A DNA stretch of 64,000 nucleotides from Aptenodytes patagonicus. Lineage: Eukaryota; Chordata; Aves; Sphenisciformes; Spheniscidae. The stretch covers positions 33,046,932 to 33,110,931 of the forward strand of contig NC_134950.1 of NCBI RefSeq assembly GCF_965638725.1. Reading direction: 5' to 3'. Shown one piece after another: positions 13,542-23,590 of the stretch; positions within the stretch are counted from its first letter, which is position 1, and each line of letters opens with the position of its first letter. A program made the translations under genes and the position numbers. The notes below the pieces were generated by a model, which saw only the letters and a list, made by a program, of their open reading frames with translations, was not told the origin of the DNA and searched no databases.

Positions 13542-13590
13542 GCCGGCGGCGCGCGGCCGCGCCTCCCCCGCCGCCCCGCTCCCAGCCGAG

Positions 13591-13600
13591 GGGGCGGGGC
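13591..13600 (+). promoter_or_regulatory. GC box (Sp1/KLF type)
   Basis: GGGGCGGGGC, a consensus GC box, lies 21 bp upstream of the opposed CCAAT boxes. It marks the probable HEY1 core promoter. Confidence 0.65.
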
Positions 13601-13620
13601 CCAGCGGCCGGCCGGCGGCA

Positions 13621-13651
13621 ATTGGCTGAGGCCGGCGCGCCGGCGGCCAAT
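13621..13651. promoter_or_regulatory. Opposed CCAAT boxes (NF-Y type) flanking a 14-bp palindrome
   Basis: ATTGG at 13621-13625 (an inverted CCAAT) and CCAAT at 13647-13651 flank a perfect palindrome at 13631-13644 (GCCGGCGCGCCGGC). Paired CCAAT boxes next to a GC box without a clear TATA box are typical of CpG-island promoters. Transcription probably starts downstream of here, roughly 13680-13840. No exact start can be fixed from sequence. Confidence 0.65.
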
Positions 13652-13719
13652 GGGGGCGGCGGGGGCCGCGCGTGGCGGTGCTGGGCAGCGGGCGGCGGCG
13701 GGCGTGCTCTGCCCGGCTG

Positions 13720-13822
13720 CCTGCTGCCCGCCCGCCCGTCCGCCTGCCTGCCCGCCCGCCCGCCAGCCCGCCAGCCAGCCAGCCCGCCTGCCTGCCTGCC
13801 TGCCCGCCTGCCCGCCCGCGGC
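13720..13822 (+). repeat. GCCT/GCCC/CCAG tetranucleotide tract in HEY1 promoter or 5' UTR
   Basis: About 100 bp made almost only of 4-base units related to GCCT, GCCC and CCAG, an imperfect tandem tetranucleotide array. It lies between the CCAAT boxes and the HEY1 start codon, so it is either core promoter or transcribed leader. Such arrays vary in length between individuals. Confidence 0.85.
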
Positions 13823-13837
13823 GGGTAAGAGGCGAGG

Positions 13838-13845
13838 CGTGGGAA
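13838..13845 (+). promoter_or_regulatory. Candidate RBPJ/CSL site (CGTGGGAA)
   Basis: A perfect consensus RBPJ site 113 bp upstream of the HEY1 AUG, in the opposite orientation to the site at 13534. Spacing of about 300 bp rules out the close head-to-head paired-site architecture that dimerises Notch complexes. If transcription starts upstream, this site lies in the leader. Confidence 0.6.
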
Positions 13846-13957
13846 CGCCATGGGGGAGACGGGTGCCGGGCGAGGCGCAGGGCGCCCGCTGGGCGCTCTC
13901 CTCCCGCGCGCCGCCCGCCGCCTCCCCGACGGCCGCCCGCGCCCCGCCGCCGCCGCC

Positions 13958-14049
13958 ATGAAGCGGGCGCACCCCGAGTACAGCTCGTCGGACAGCGAGG
14001 AGCTGGACGAGGCCGTCGAGGTGGAGAAGGAGAGCGCGGACGAGAATGG
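13958..14049 (+). CDS. HEY1: HEY1 coding exon 1
   Basis: Begins [18 protein letters not shown] and ends within the glycine-31 codon, then the donor GTGAGC at 14050. The AUG sits in good context (GCCGCCATGA). Intron 1 is 144 bp. Confidence 0.97.
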
Positions 14050-16018
14050 GTGAGCGCAGGCAGGGTGGGCGCCGTGAGGCGGTCCGACGCCCCTTCCCTC
14101 CCCTCAGCCCCGCGGAGCCCCGACCTCCCCCCACTCCTTCCCTCCCCGGGGTGGCGGTGCCGGTGGTGACCGGTGTCTCGCTGCTCCCCGCAGGAACCTG
14201 AGCTCGGCCGCGGGCTCCATGTCTCCCTCCACCACCTCGCAGATCCTGGCCAGGAAGAGGCGCCGAGGGGTGAGTGCCCGCCGGCCGGCCGCGGCTCCCC
14301 TCAGCCCCGGCCCGCCCGCCCCCTGACCCTCCGCTTTCTGCCCTAGATCATCGAGAAGCGCCGCCGCGATCGCATCAACAACAGCCTGTCTGAGCTGAGG
14401 AGGCTGGTGCCCAGCGCCTTTGAGAAGCAGGTAGCGCCCAGTGACCCTCCGCGCTGCCTCCCCCCTGCCCCCGGGAGGAAGGGTCGCCCCTCTTTAACGT
14501 CTCTGGTTCTGCTTAAAAAGTTTCGTGCTTCCCCTTCTCTCCTAGGGATCAGCCAAGCTGGAAAAAGCAGAGATTCTGCAGATGACTGTCGATCATCTGA
14601 AAATGCTGCATACAGCAGGAGGGAAAGGTAAAGTTTCGTGCCTGACAGTGGGTCAGCAGTTCTGTGGAGAGGCTGCTGTGAGAGGAGTGCGCGCCCAAGC
14701 ACTTGGTGTGCAGTGTGCTGCGGGGGTGCTTGGAGAAAGTGAATGGAAACTCTCATGTTTCGTCAGGAATTTGGGACTTTCTTCTACTTGACAAGATTTG
14801 CAGCATCGCTAGCACTGAAACATTTTACAGTGCTAGCTCCAGGTTGTTCTAGGGGAGAGTGATTACAAGTCTCTCTAGCAATGTGTCAGCTCTGCAAAGT
14901 GAATCAGCTTTTGGCAACTTGGAAAACACAAAGTTTTTGTCGTTGTTAAATGTTTGTTTCTCTAACTTTCTGAAAGTTCAGAACAGAAACTAGAAAAAAA
15001 TACAGGATGAAATGAGTAATGAAGAGAATTAGCAAAAATGGTGAAATGCGCTTTTAGGAAAAAAGTATGTTGCCTGCAGAAGTCCCCTCTGATAAGTTAG
15101 GACTTGTGTTTCTAATGAATTTCATTGCGCTGTGGTTTCGCTTGCACTGGGGAGATGTGAACAAAAGTACTTTCCTCCAGTGGCAGTGTGCAATTTCAGA
15201 TTAAAAATGGCAGTCTGTGACTGGTCTTGGGACTTGCAGCACCACAGCACAGATATAAAAGAAAAGCTTGTTAGACAAAAAAAGAAAAAGGAAAAAAAAA
15301 GGAGCTTGGCAGCTCATCTATGGTTGGGAATACTAACCACATCCAAGTGAAATATGCTTATAGGGGAGGGTGGAGTGGGGAGGCTACATGTAGTCAATGA
15401 CTAGAAAACAGCATTCTTTGTTCTTTTCTCTTAGGTTATTTTGATGCTCATGCTTTGGCTATGGACTATCGGAGTCTAGGGTTTCGAGAGTGCCTGGCTG
15501 AAGTTGCTCGATACCTTAGTATTATAGAGGGTCTGGACGCCTCCGATCCTCTGCGAGTTCGACTTGTGTCTCATCTCAATAACTACGCCTCTCAACGGGA
15601 AGCAGCAAGTAGCGCACACACTGGCATTGGACACATCCCTTGGGGCAGTGCCTTTGGACATCACCCTCACATATCTCATCCGTTGCTGCTGGCTCAAAGC
15701 GGGCACGGTAATACCAGTACTACAGCATCTTCCACAGACCCACATCACCAGACCAGAATTGGCGCCCCACATGCTGAAACTTCCTCACTCAGAGTGCCCC
15801 CAAATGGCAGCGTTGGACCAGTGCTTCCCGTGGTCACATCTACTACCAAACTGTCTCCTCCTCTTCTCTCCTCCATGGCATCTCTGTCTGCGTTCCCCTT
15901 TTCGTTTGGCTCCTTCCATCTGCTGTCCCCCAACGTGCTGAGCCCATCTGCACCGACGCAGTCAGCAACCCTTGGCAAACCATACAGACCCTGGGGGACT
16001 GAGATTGGAGCCTTCTAA
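13958..16018 (+). CDS. HEY1: HEY1, Notch-induced bHLH-Orange transcriptional repressor (complete, five exons)
   Basis: Joined exons 13958-14049, 14194-14269, 14347-14430, 14546-14627 and 15435-16018 give 918 nt, 305 residues plus stop; the human protein is 304. All four introns are GT-AG. Order: acidic N-terminus; bHLH at about residues 50-106, with glycine 56 where Hairy/E(spl) proteins have proline, the HEY hallmark; Orange domain about 121-165; Ser/Thr/Pro-rich middle; C-terminal YRPW at 295-298 followed by GTEIGAF. The family forms homo- or heterodimers (for example with HES1), binds E-box or class C sites in the nucleus and represses downstream of Notch in heart, vessel, somite and neural development. 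There is one extra glutamate near residue 15 relative to human as I recall it. This AUG is chosen by family agreement; an in-frame AUG lies at 13850. No pseudogene signs are seen. Confidence 0.98.
14194..14269 (+). CDS. HEY1: HEY1 coding exon 2 (start of basic region)
   Basis: Acceptor CCCCGCAG ends at 14193. The exon encodes [10 protein letters not shown] through ARKRRRG (residues 32-56) and stops before GTGAGT at 14270. It carries the first half of the basic DNA-contact region, including the HEY-specific glycine 56. Intron 2 is only 77 bp. Confidence 0.97.
14347..14430 (+). CDS. HEY1: HEY1 coding exon 3 (basic region, helix 1 and loop start)
   Basis: 84 nt, residues 57-84, from [17 protein letters not shown] to FEKQ, between acceptor CCCTAG and donor GTAGCG. 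It holds the ExxRRDR DNA-contact motif and helix 1. Intron 3 is 115 bp. Confidence 0.97.
14546..14627 (+). CDS. HEY1: HEY1 coding exon 4 (helix 2)
   Basis: 82 nt, residues 85-111 plus one base of glycine 112, from [19 protein letters not shown] to TAGGK. It supplies helix 2 of the bHLH. Donor is GTAAAG; the following intron (14628-15434, 807 bp) is the longest of the gene. Confidence 0.97.
15435..16018 (+). CDS. HEY1: HEY1 coding exon 5 (Orange domain to YRPW and stop)
   Basis: Acceptor TTCTCTTAG ends at 15434. The exon encodes [17 protein letters not shown] (Orange domain), a His/Ser/Pro-rich linker with GHIPWG and [11 protein letters not shown], the PVLPVVTS and KLSPPLLSS blocks, then [13 protein letters not shown] and TAA at 16016-16018. 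All these blocks are HEY1-specific, not HEY2 or HEYL. Confidence 0.97.
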
Positions 16019-16231
16019 GAACTAACTCTTTAGTAAGGGTGGGGAAGCCTACAAACCTAGCTGAGCTGGGTTATGCCACGCTTAAAGTTGAAGTTCTTAA
16101 TAACTGGGACAAAGGTACAGCTTCACCTTAACTAAGTTTGTCTAAAAACTGTCTCTTTGGATTTTTCTTTTTGTTTTCTACATTTTTGTATTAGCAATTT
16201 TTTTTTAAAATAGTTGCTGAAGTTGTCCAAA

Positions 16232-16237
16232 AATAAA
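16232..16237 (+). terminator. HEY1: Proximal HEY1 polyadenylation signal candidate (AATAAA)
   Basis: Canonical AATAAA 214 nt after the stop codon, followed by a GT-containing stretch (GTGGTTGTT). It would give a short-3'UTR isoform. Use in cells cannot be told from sequence. Confidence 0.5.
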
Positions 16238-17259
16238 ATTACAATAGTGGTTGTTAACACTTGTGCTAGATCTGTGCTGAGCATTTAAATCACTTTTGTA
16301 AACAGTTTGTTTCAAATGTCTCATTTTTCCTGAGTACATCAGACCGCCTTTTTGTGAAGAGATATCACCTGTTATTGTTAGCAATGGCCTAGTTTAGTTT
16401 TTAATTTTTCCAAGACCACTCTTCTCAGCATTAACAAGCTGTGTTTTTGTTAGTATTTTGACATTGAGATGTTCTATAAAGAATTACTCTTTTTGTAAAC
16501 TATATTTGAGTCTTATATTTCTGAACAAAGCGTTGACAAATCAGATGGACAAGCTTGACCAGCTTTATCTAACAGCCCAATTTCTACTTCTTCTGCAGTG
16601 GTTTGGTATATTTGGTGGTCTTATTCTAGTCCCTAGTGGACATTTACTCGCATCACAGAATCACTATGCTATTTCTTCCACCAAAAGGAGCAGTATGTGC
16701 TTTAGAGCAAACTCTAGAGTGGGGAGGGTGCAAAAGCCAAATTACGCACTGTTTTGGTGATGGGTTTAGTTGCTGGGAAAGTGAAGGGGAAAAAAAGGTG
16801 TCACCTGCAATAGTCTTCCAGCCGGAGCCGGTCATATGCATATTCATTTCCTAGGGCCAGATTCTGCTTTGAGTTACAGTGGAGTAATTGTTCTATTACC
16901 CCATATTCTTGGGTAACTGAGATCAGGCTGTTTCTCTCTGTGAGCTTCAAATTTGCACCTGAAACGAATGATGCTGATTGAAATAGCCGATGGAATGGTA
17001 CAGTGGGAACCCGTTCAGTGCACAGCCTCGTTGCTTAACAGATGTATCCTAACCGGTTGATTTTTTTCTGTTGCGTTTTAGGTGCAGTTCAGTGCCACTC
17101 CTCATTTTGTAAGGTCTCTGCTGCATTCTTGTGTGCGTGAGAGTGTGTGCGTGTACATGTATATTTTGGCTGATTTCATGAGAATCTTAATCCAAACAGG
17201 TTTATCTAGTGAGTTCCACTGGACGGGGTTTGACTGCTCTTGTATTTGTGTTGTGGCTA

Positions 17260-17265
17260 AATAAA
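17260..17265 (+). terminator. HEY1: Distal HEY1 polyadenylation signal (AATAAA)
   Basis: AATAAA within GGCTAAATAAAGG, followed within 35 nt by a GT-rich element (ACGTTTGTCTG). Its distance from the stop fits the expected full-length HEY1 3' UTR, so this is the likely main end of the gene. Confidence 0.7.
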
Positions 17266-20200
17266 GGAGAAAGAACAAAGTATTTTAAATGACACGTTTG
17301 TCTGATACGTATCAGGGGAGAATTCTATGCCTCTGGGTATCACGGGAGATGTCGAACAATTGCTGTTTAGTCTTGCTGTGGGCATTTGTGTTTGCTTTTT
17401 TCTCAAATATTGTGGTATACTCAGCTACACTAGCTGAGCACATAAAGAACCGCGGTGCCACAGAATAACAGTCGAGGGGATGAAAATTTAGGATACGTTT
17501 TGTGTGTCACTTCTACTTGCCCGGCAGTGTGTGGGCGGACGGCGAAGAGACCAGGGTTACTGCTAAAGAAGAGGTGAAAGCTGCACTGCACCTGAATATT
17601 CTTACTGATTTGTATTAATATTAAAAAGTGATCATCTTTAGAAAATGCAGAGTCCTTTCCCGTCTAACTCATGAAGTCTTATCTGCCCTATAGCTCTGTA
17701 ACAAAGCTTTGTACCTAACAGTCTGGTTTAGCTCACATTCAGTGCATGAGTGCAGTGTCTACCCAAGGTCTCCGACTGATCTGTATTTGTTACTGAGCAG
17801 TATTACTACCGTCTTACACTTTGTCTTGAAGTAACAACCTGACAGGCTTACACGTAGATAGAAGGTTTTCTCCAGATGCTGTCCCTCCTACCTGCAAATC
17901 TCTACCTGCAGCACATCAACAACTTCTCCTGGAAGTACCTCGCTTCTTTCCTGTGCATTTGAATTTGTAGTACACTTGTCTTGGTAAATGGCACATCCTT
18001 GTCTGGATTTAGCTCTGCCAGCATAGCAGAAAGTGCTCGGCCCTGTGGGAGACGAGAGCTTTGTTTAAAGAGGGGCTCTCAGGCCAATTAAGGAGTGGCA
18101 TTGATGAGAGGCTTTCTCGGAAGAAGGATTGCCGTGAGGCTGGAAAGAGTGGGAGGGCATTCAAGTGCGTAACCTTGTTTTACCTTCCTCCCTAGGCTGT
18201 AGGAGACCAGTGCTAGAAATGAAACGAAAACACTGTGGGAGCTAGAAATACATAGGTGTTATTAAGGAGAGATTATAGAGCATAGTATTTCATGTAGAAA
18301 CATGAAGTAAGAGGCTATAAAATTCCAAATCCAGTTTCCTTTTCACAGTGTGCATTGTCTCCTGTTTAATTATGCTTTGCCCTGTCCCTAGTAGGTTTTT
18401 ATACCAAATTAACAACTCCTACCTAGAAGATTGCTATAGTGCAGGCAACTATTCTTTAGATCTTTTAATAAATGGCAATGCTTCTCAGCCTTTTAATGGT
18501 TATTTCATTGACATTCAAATGACTTTGCCTGCCTCTAAATAGCTGGCTCTTTTGTGTAGAAAGACCCCTATAATTATTTTTGTCCCACTGTCCTACTCTT
18601 GAATGGACTTCAGAAGCAGAGAGTGCAATAAAAGTTTAGCTGCTGGTGTTTGCCTCTATCCACTGTCTTCTCTTTCCATTACCAATGGCAAAGGTATTAA
18701 TGAAAAGTACTAATTTTATTCAACTTTTGCAGTAAGTCTATATTAATTTTTAGAGACTCAAAATCTACTGATTGTTATCATAGAAAGAGATGAACGAATT
18801 CTAGGAACTCACAAAAAATAGTAATTCAAATGGGAAAAGCATGTATTACCTGGGCTGTATTACCACTTGTGCTGCTAACTTAGTAAATCATGCTGGGCAA
18901 TCACTTAATCCGTATCTGTTTTGTCAGCTGTGAAAAAGGGATGGCAGTGCTTGTTCTCCTTTCATCAAGAGACAGTGGTAGCTGGAAATTTTCTATATGA
19001 ATGACAAATGCTGCTGTTTCTCAAAAACTACAGTTCTGAGATGGTCCGCTATTTTTCTTTCCTATGGGATGCTAGGTTTCTAAAGACAAACTGAGAAAGG
19101 CAAAATCAGCTTCCTTCTATAGACAACAGGTATCCCCCGAGCCCAAAACATTTACTTGTTTACCCTATTGCAAAAGAGCAATTTAGGAGCACAAGCTCAA
19201 CCAGAGGGATGCTGGAGGAGAAAGGAAAGGCATGTGTGACTTGATCCCATGACCCCCCGACTACCTTCAATTGCTTTGGATGAACTGTGTCTGTCCGGAA
19301 ATCCTCAGGCTAAAGCTTTGTGTGGGATGTAAGATGATGTGGTATTTCATATAAGCTAATATTATCTTCCTTTATCAAGGAAGCTGGATTTGAGTGCAGA
19401 ATAAATTTAAGAGGCTGGTAAATGCTGCATAAAACCAGATACAAACCTTTGGAAATCCGTTCTGTGCTTTGGCGTAAAGGAATAGCTCATGAAAGTGACA
19501 TTTTTTAGCTTTTGGAAAGAAGCTGTCAGTAGTTCTTAAGACAGTTTCTGTTCAGCGCTCCCGTCTTAACACTAGTAGCATGACAGAGTTTATTAGGATC
19601 ATGCTAAAAACCCCATGAATCCTGGCTACTGCTCTCTTCACTCACACATCAGCATGTGAGTCCCCAGGTGACAGGAGCCTTCCTAGACTATTGCATAGTG
19701 GTGGGAAGCCTGCCAGTTTTTTTTTCCAAGCAACAGACAAGCCCAAGTGAGCACAGATAAACTGAAATCCTTCTTCCTGTTTTATATTGTGTGCATATTC
19801 ACAAGCGCTTCTTGCCAGAAACTGCCAGTTTGGATCGTAACATACTCTACACGGAGCTGGAAGTCTTAATGAATAATGTGGAGGTCATGGGCTTTGCGCT
19901 GGAAGGCAACAAAAATGATTTACAAAGCCCTTTTCTGAGGCCTTACATGAAAGGTTGCAGAGATGGGTTGTGGTACTTGTGCCTCAGGATGCTAAGGCAC
20001 GAATGTGTCCATGTATTAACCAGCCTACCCGGTCTCGTAGAGCAGCGTGTGCTTTGCCTGTAACTGAATGCCTCTCTCTCCACTTGCCCAGCTTATAAAT
20101 AAAAATCAGAACAGTCCCTTTCTTCTGGAGCCAGAAGATGCAGGCATTGACTCATGCTTGCAATATAGTAGCTTGACTGCAGTAATAAATATTGAAATGC

Positions 20201-23200
20201 CAATGCCTAGTAAGATACAGGTACTTGAAGGTGTCTTTTGGGAGTCTGAAGCGTTCATTTGGTGAAAGCTTTTATTAAGGAAGTGCTTGGGTATTATATG
20301 TTGTTCTCTCTTATTCCAGCTAGTCCCACGCAATTTTTTCTCTAGCAAATTCTACTAATTATTCATGCAGCTTGAAGGAGTGGACCAAACCGCCTCGCTT
20401 TGACCCGTGCTGTGTGCAGCCTGCCCAAGCCTTCCCAGCAGAGCAAAGTTCATAGAGAGAGGTTCTCTTCCAGCTGTGTTTTCTTTTTTCTTCAATAGAT
20501 CATGTAACACAGCTGTATAATGCAGGATGGGCTTATCTAAGTGTGCAAAACAGCTGAGCACCAGGGGCATTCTGCCCTGCTTACAAAGCCCTTAACCACA
20601 TTACATTGCTTGGACCTTTTCAGAGCCTTTTACCAGGCCGCTTTCTTCAGGTGAAGCCTCCTGGAAAGGAAGGGAGGGGTAGCTGGAGCCAGTTCTGCGC
20701 ATCTTCTGCACTGCTGCTCGTCGGGGCAGCCTCAGCACAGGGAGACCTCTGCAGACCACTCTCTTCTCTCTGCATTGGAAAGGTTTCTTGGAACTTTCCA
20801 GGTGGCTTGTCTTTCTCCAAGGTAAGCTGTAAAATCTAGGCACAGGCAGTAGTAACAGGTTAAACACTGACGGTACGTGCATTTCTCTGTTTTGTGTTGC
20901 TTTCACAGAAGAAAGGATGTTGGGAGTAGAAAAGTTGGTGGAACAGCTCTGTGAGAGAATGGCAGAGAGAGAGCAGGAAGGAAGGCTGATGTGCAGGATC
21001 AGAGGAAAACTGAGGCTGTGAACAGATGAATGAAGAGTTGCATTGTTTGCATTGCCTGTTGCAGAGATATGGAAATAAGTGATGTCAGATGACAAAATAA
21101 GCTGCATGCAAGTATGCAAAGGATTCAGAGTGGGGAAGGTAATACTCTTAGTATTCATAGTTTTGCTCAGTAAGCCAGAATCTGATGAGCAACATATGAA
21201 GACTGAGGCACGTAATTTAAAACCAGTAAGGTGCTGTAACAAATGTGTGTGAATGTCTTCATCGAATTTGATGGGTCATCTCAGTGGCTAGGGAGGAACC
21301 AGGGCTCAGATGGACTACTGCCGGCTATAAGAATGCATCACAGCATAATTTACTGGTAGCATTTGTACAATCTGGTCAAGTGAGTGTAAGGAGGTCAAGG
21401 AATTAAAGCATGGTCCGTGCACGAGAGGGGGCTTGTGACCCAACTTGACAGAGAATTTGAAATATCAGGATAACTGATAGGAGCTCCTAATGACTGGCAG
21501 CCGTTTCCACAAATCGCTCAGCCTTTATCAGCAGCTACCACCCGGCTGCTGGTGCAGCTGCTTAGCTCCTGGATTTTGGTATGGTGGTTTTGGGCATGTG
21601 TTAGCCATCTATGTAGGTATGAGGTCTCCTTCGCCATCAGGTGAGCAGGGCAGGTGCATGCTCAGACCAGTAGTGGAAAACTAGCTCTTCTAGTGAAAGG
21701 GAATATGAAGCCCGCTTCTGAGATAAGGAACATCTGGTAGAGAGAATGCAGAGTTGCTAACTTGCTTCATATTATATATATGCTATTGATAGTGCAGGTA
21801 ATAACGTGGTAATACTGCTTCTTATTATCACCAAGCCAGTCTTCTTTAACAGTGAGGCCATTTCAGAGGCTGAATTTCAATATCAAAAGATGAAATGAGA
21901 ATAATTGTCATCTGTCATCGCTGTTCAGCGATGGTTACGTAAAAGTTTGTGGGATTGGATAGGGATTAAAAATGTAGCAAAGGGAACTGAAGTCTGTGCT
22001 GTAGGAACCCTTACATGCTACACAGCAGGTAGATCTATTTTTTACTTCATCAGGAAAACATCAATTTGATTGAACAATGTTCCCTGTATAATGTAGATGC
22101 CTAACTGTCTGTAGATTGCCCCTTTGAATTTCTCTGGGATTCATTGCGTTTTCTGTTAAGAGGAAATTATCAACAACAAGAGGAAATCCTGTACTAGTAC
22201 TGAATAGTCCTTATTTTAAAGGTACTTCCCTTCTTGTGGGAATTGTATATAATCAGAACAACACTCCATAAAACAGACGAATTATTTTAGAAGGAGACGG
22301 GTCAGCCTTTTATTTAAAAGGCCTGACGTTATTGTACATAAGAAAATCAATTGTTAGAGTGGATGACATTCTTCCACGAGCTGCCTGTGCTTCCCAAAGG
22401 TGGGGCGAAGTTGAAGGCATTGGTAACAGGAAGTTTGGGCTCCTTAGAGACTTTCATGTTTTCTGGAGCACGCAATGACAAAATTACTCTTTTTCTTCCC
22501 AAAAATAGCACCAGGAATAATAATGATTAAACTTTACCCTGTTAAGAATTGGTATAGGTGGAGATGTGAATGGTGCACATGCCTGTTGGACAAAACCAAA
22601 TACCCATTAAGTCGGTGTGGGCAGGGAGGGGTAAGATGTGTTAGTCAGAGGTGTGTTGTAAGGGCCATGCAAGCAGAAAGAGCAGCTCTTTTGAAGACAA
22701 ACCCTTCCCTTCCATTAGGTATCTGAGATCTGGCCCTCTGTACTTCAGGTCCAGCTGCACAGACCTCTTCCACCACATAAGCCAGTATCGGCTGAGCAAG
22801 GGGCAGGTGCAGCCCCCACCTGAAGCCAGGGGCTGAACTGCCACGTGGCCACAGCCATGTCCCAAGTTTTGGAGCATCAAATCAAACGAGCACACCGAGA
22901 GGTGTGATTGTAGATCTAAAGCTCAATGGTTGTCACCCCCTCACCTGTTAAATCCGTGCCTGTTTCAAAAGAGAGGATTGAAATCCCACATACCCCCCAC
23001 CTCGGCCCAACCAGCCACAAAGCTGCGAGAGCCCTCAATGAGTCAAGGTACTCACTGAAAGACGTTAAAGCAAAATCTGTCATGGGGCTTTAAAAATCTT
23101 TGGGTTGTTGTTTTAGACAACGTTTGTCTAATTTTTATCTCCTCTCTGGGCAGTAAGAAGGCTCCCTGCTTCTTCATGGTGCTGACAGAGGTCTGCAGGA

Positions 23201-23573
23201 CTCTTTACACAGCCCCCTCAGGCCTGACCTCATCCTGCCAGTTAACAGACTGAAGCCTCATTTTCCGCCCCTGCAGCACAGCAACATCCCAGGCTGAAAG
23301 CACAGCTTCAATGGCAGGGCTGGCTGAGAGCCACAGGGGCCCAAGACTGGGAATTCCCATGGTCTGCCCCCAGGGACAAAGCTGAAGGAGTGACGCATCA
23401 GGTTTCTAGGTAGAAAAATCCCTGCTTTGCTTTTTTTTTTTTCCTTTTTAACAACATCAATATCCTTATAATGTGCTAGCCAGACAGTCTGACTTCAAGC
23501 ATTTTTTAAGCAAAGAGGGAGCAATAATGAAATTATTCTTTAGCTTTCATTTTGGCTGTATACTTTCTAATGC

Positions 23574-23590
23574 AAAAAAAAAAAAAAAAA
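23574..23590 (+). repeat. Poly-A run (17 A)
   Basis: Uninterrupted A17, preceded about 130 bp upstream by a T12 run at 23431-23442. No retroposed body is recognisable upstream of the A run. Confidence 0.85.

Larger units (their letters stand above)
13150..14370. promoter_or_regulatory. CpG island covering HEY1 promoter and exons 1-3
   Basis: Base composition changes sharply from ordinary AT-rich DNA to very high GC with dense, undepleted CpG, then falls back after HEY1 exon 3. It contains GC boxes, opposed CCAAT boxes and the start of HEY1. This is the usual promoter class for a developmental regulator. Long open frames on both strands here (for example 285 codons on - at 13277-14134) are a by-product of stop-poor GC-rich sequence. 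Confidence 0.93.
16019..17285 (+). other. HEY1: HEY1 3' untranslated region
   Basis: AU-rich sequence after the stop codon with no coding potential. It is about 1.26 kb to the distal signal at 17260, about what I expect for vertebrate HEY1 mRNAs. U-rich and AU-rich stretches (near 16190-16210 and 16380-16410) suit the short half-life of a pulsing Notch-target mRNA; that is inference. Confidence 0.75.

Noticed and set aside
13277-14134. 285-codon open frame on the - strand over the HEY1 promoter
   Set aside because: It lies in extreme GC content where stops are rare. It is low-complexity Arg/Gly/Ala/Pro sequence and a shadow of the CpG island, with no domain and no conserved start.
17302-17315. 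Perfect 14-bp palindrome CTGATACGTATCAG just past the HEY1 polyadenylation site
   Set aside because: A few palindromes of this length are expected by chance in 64 kb, and no repeat or motif context supports a function.
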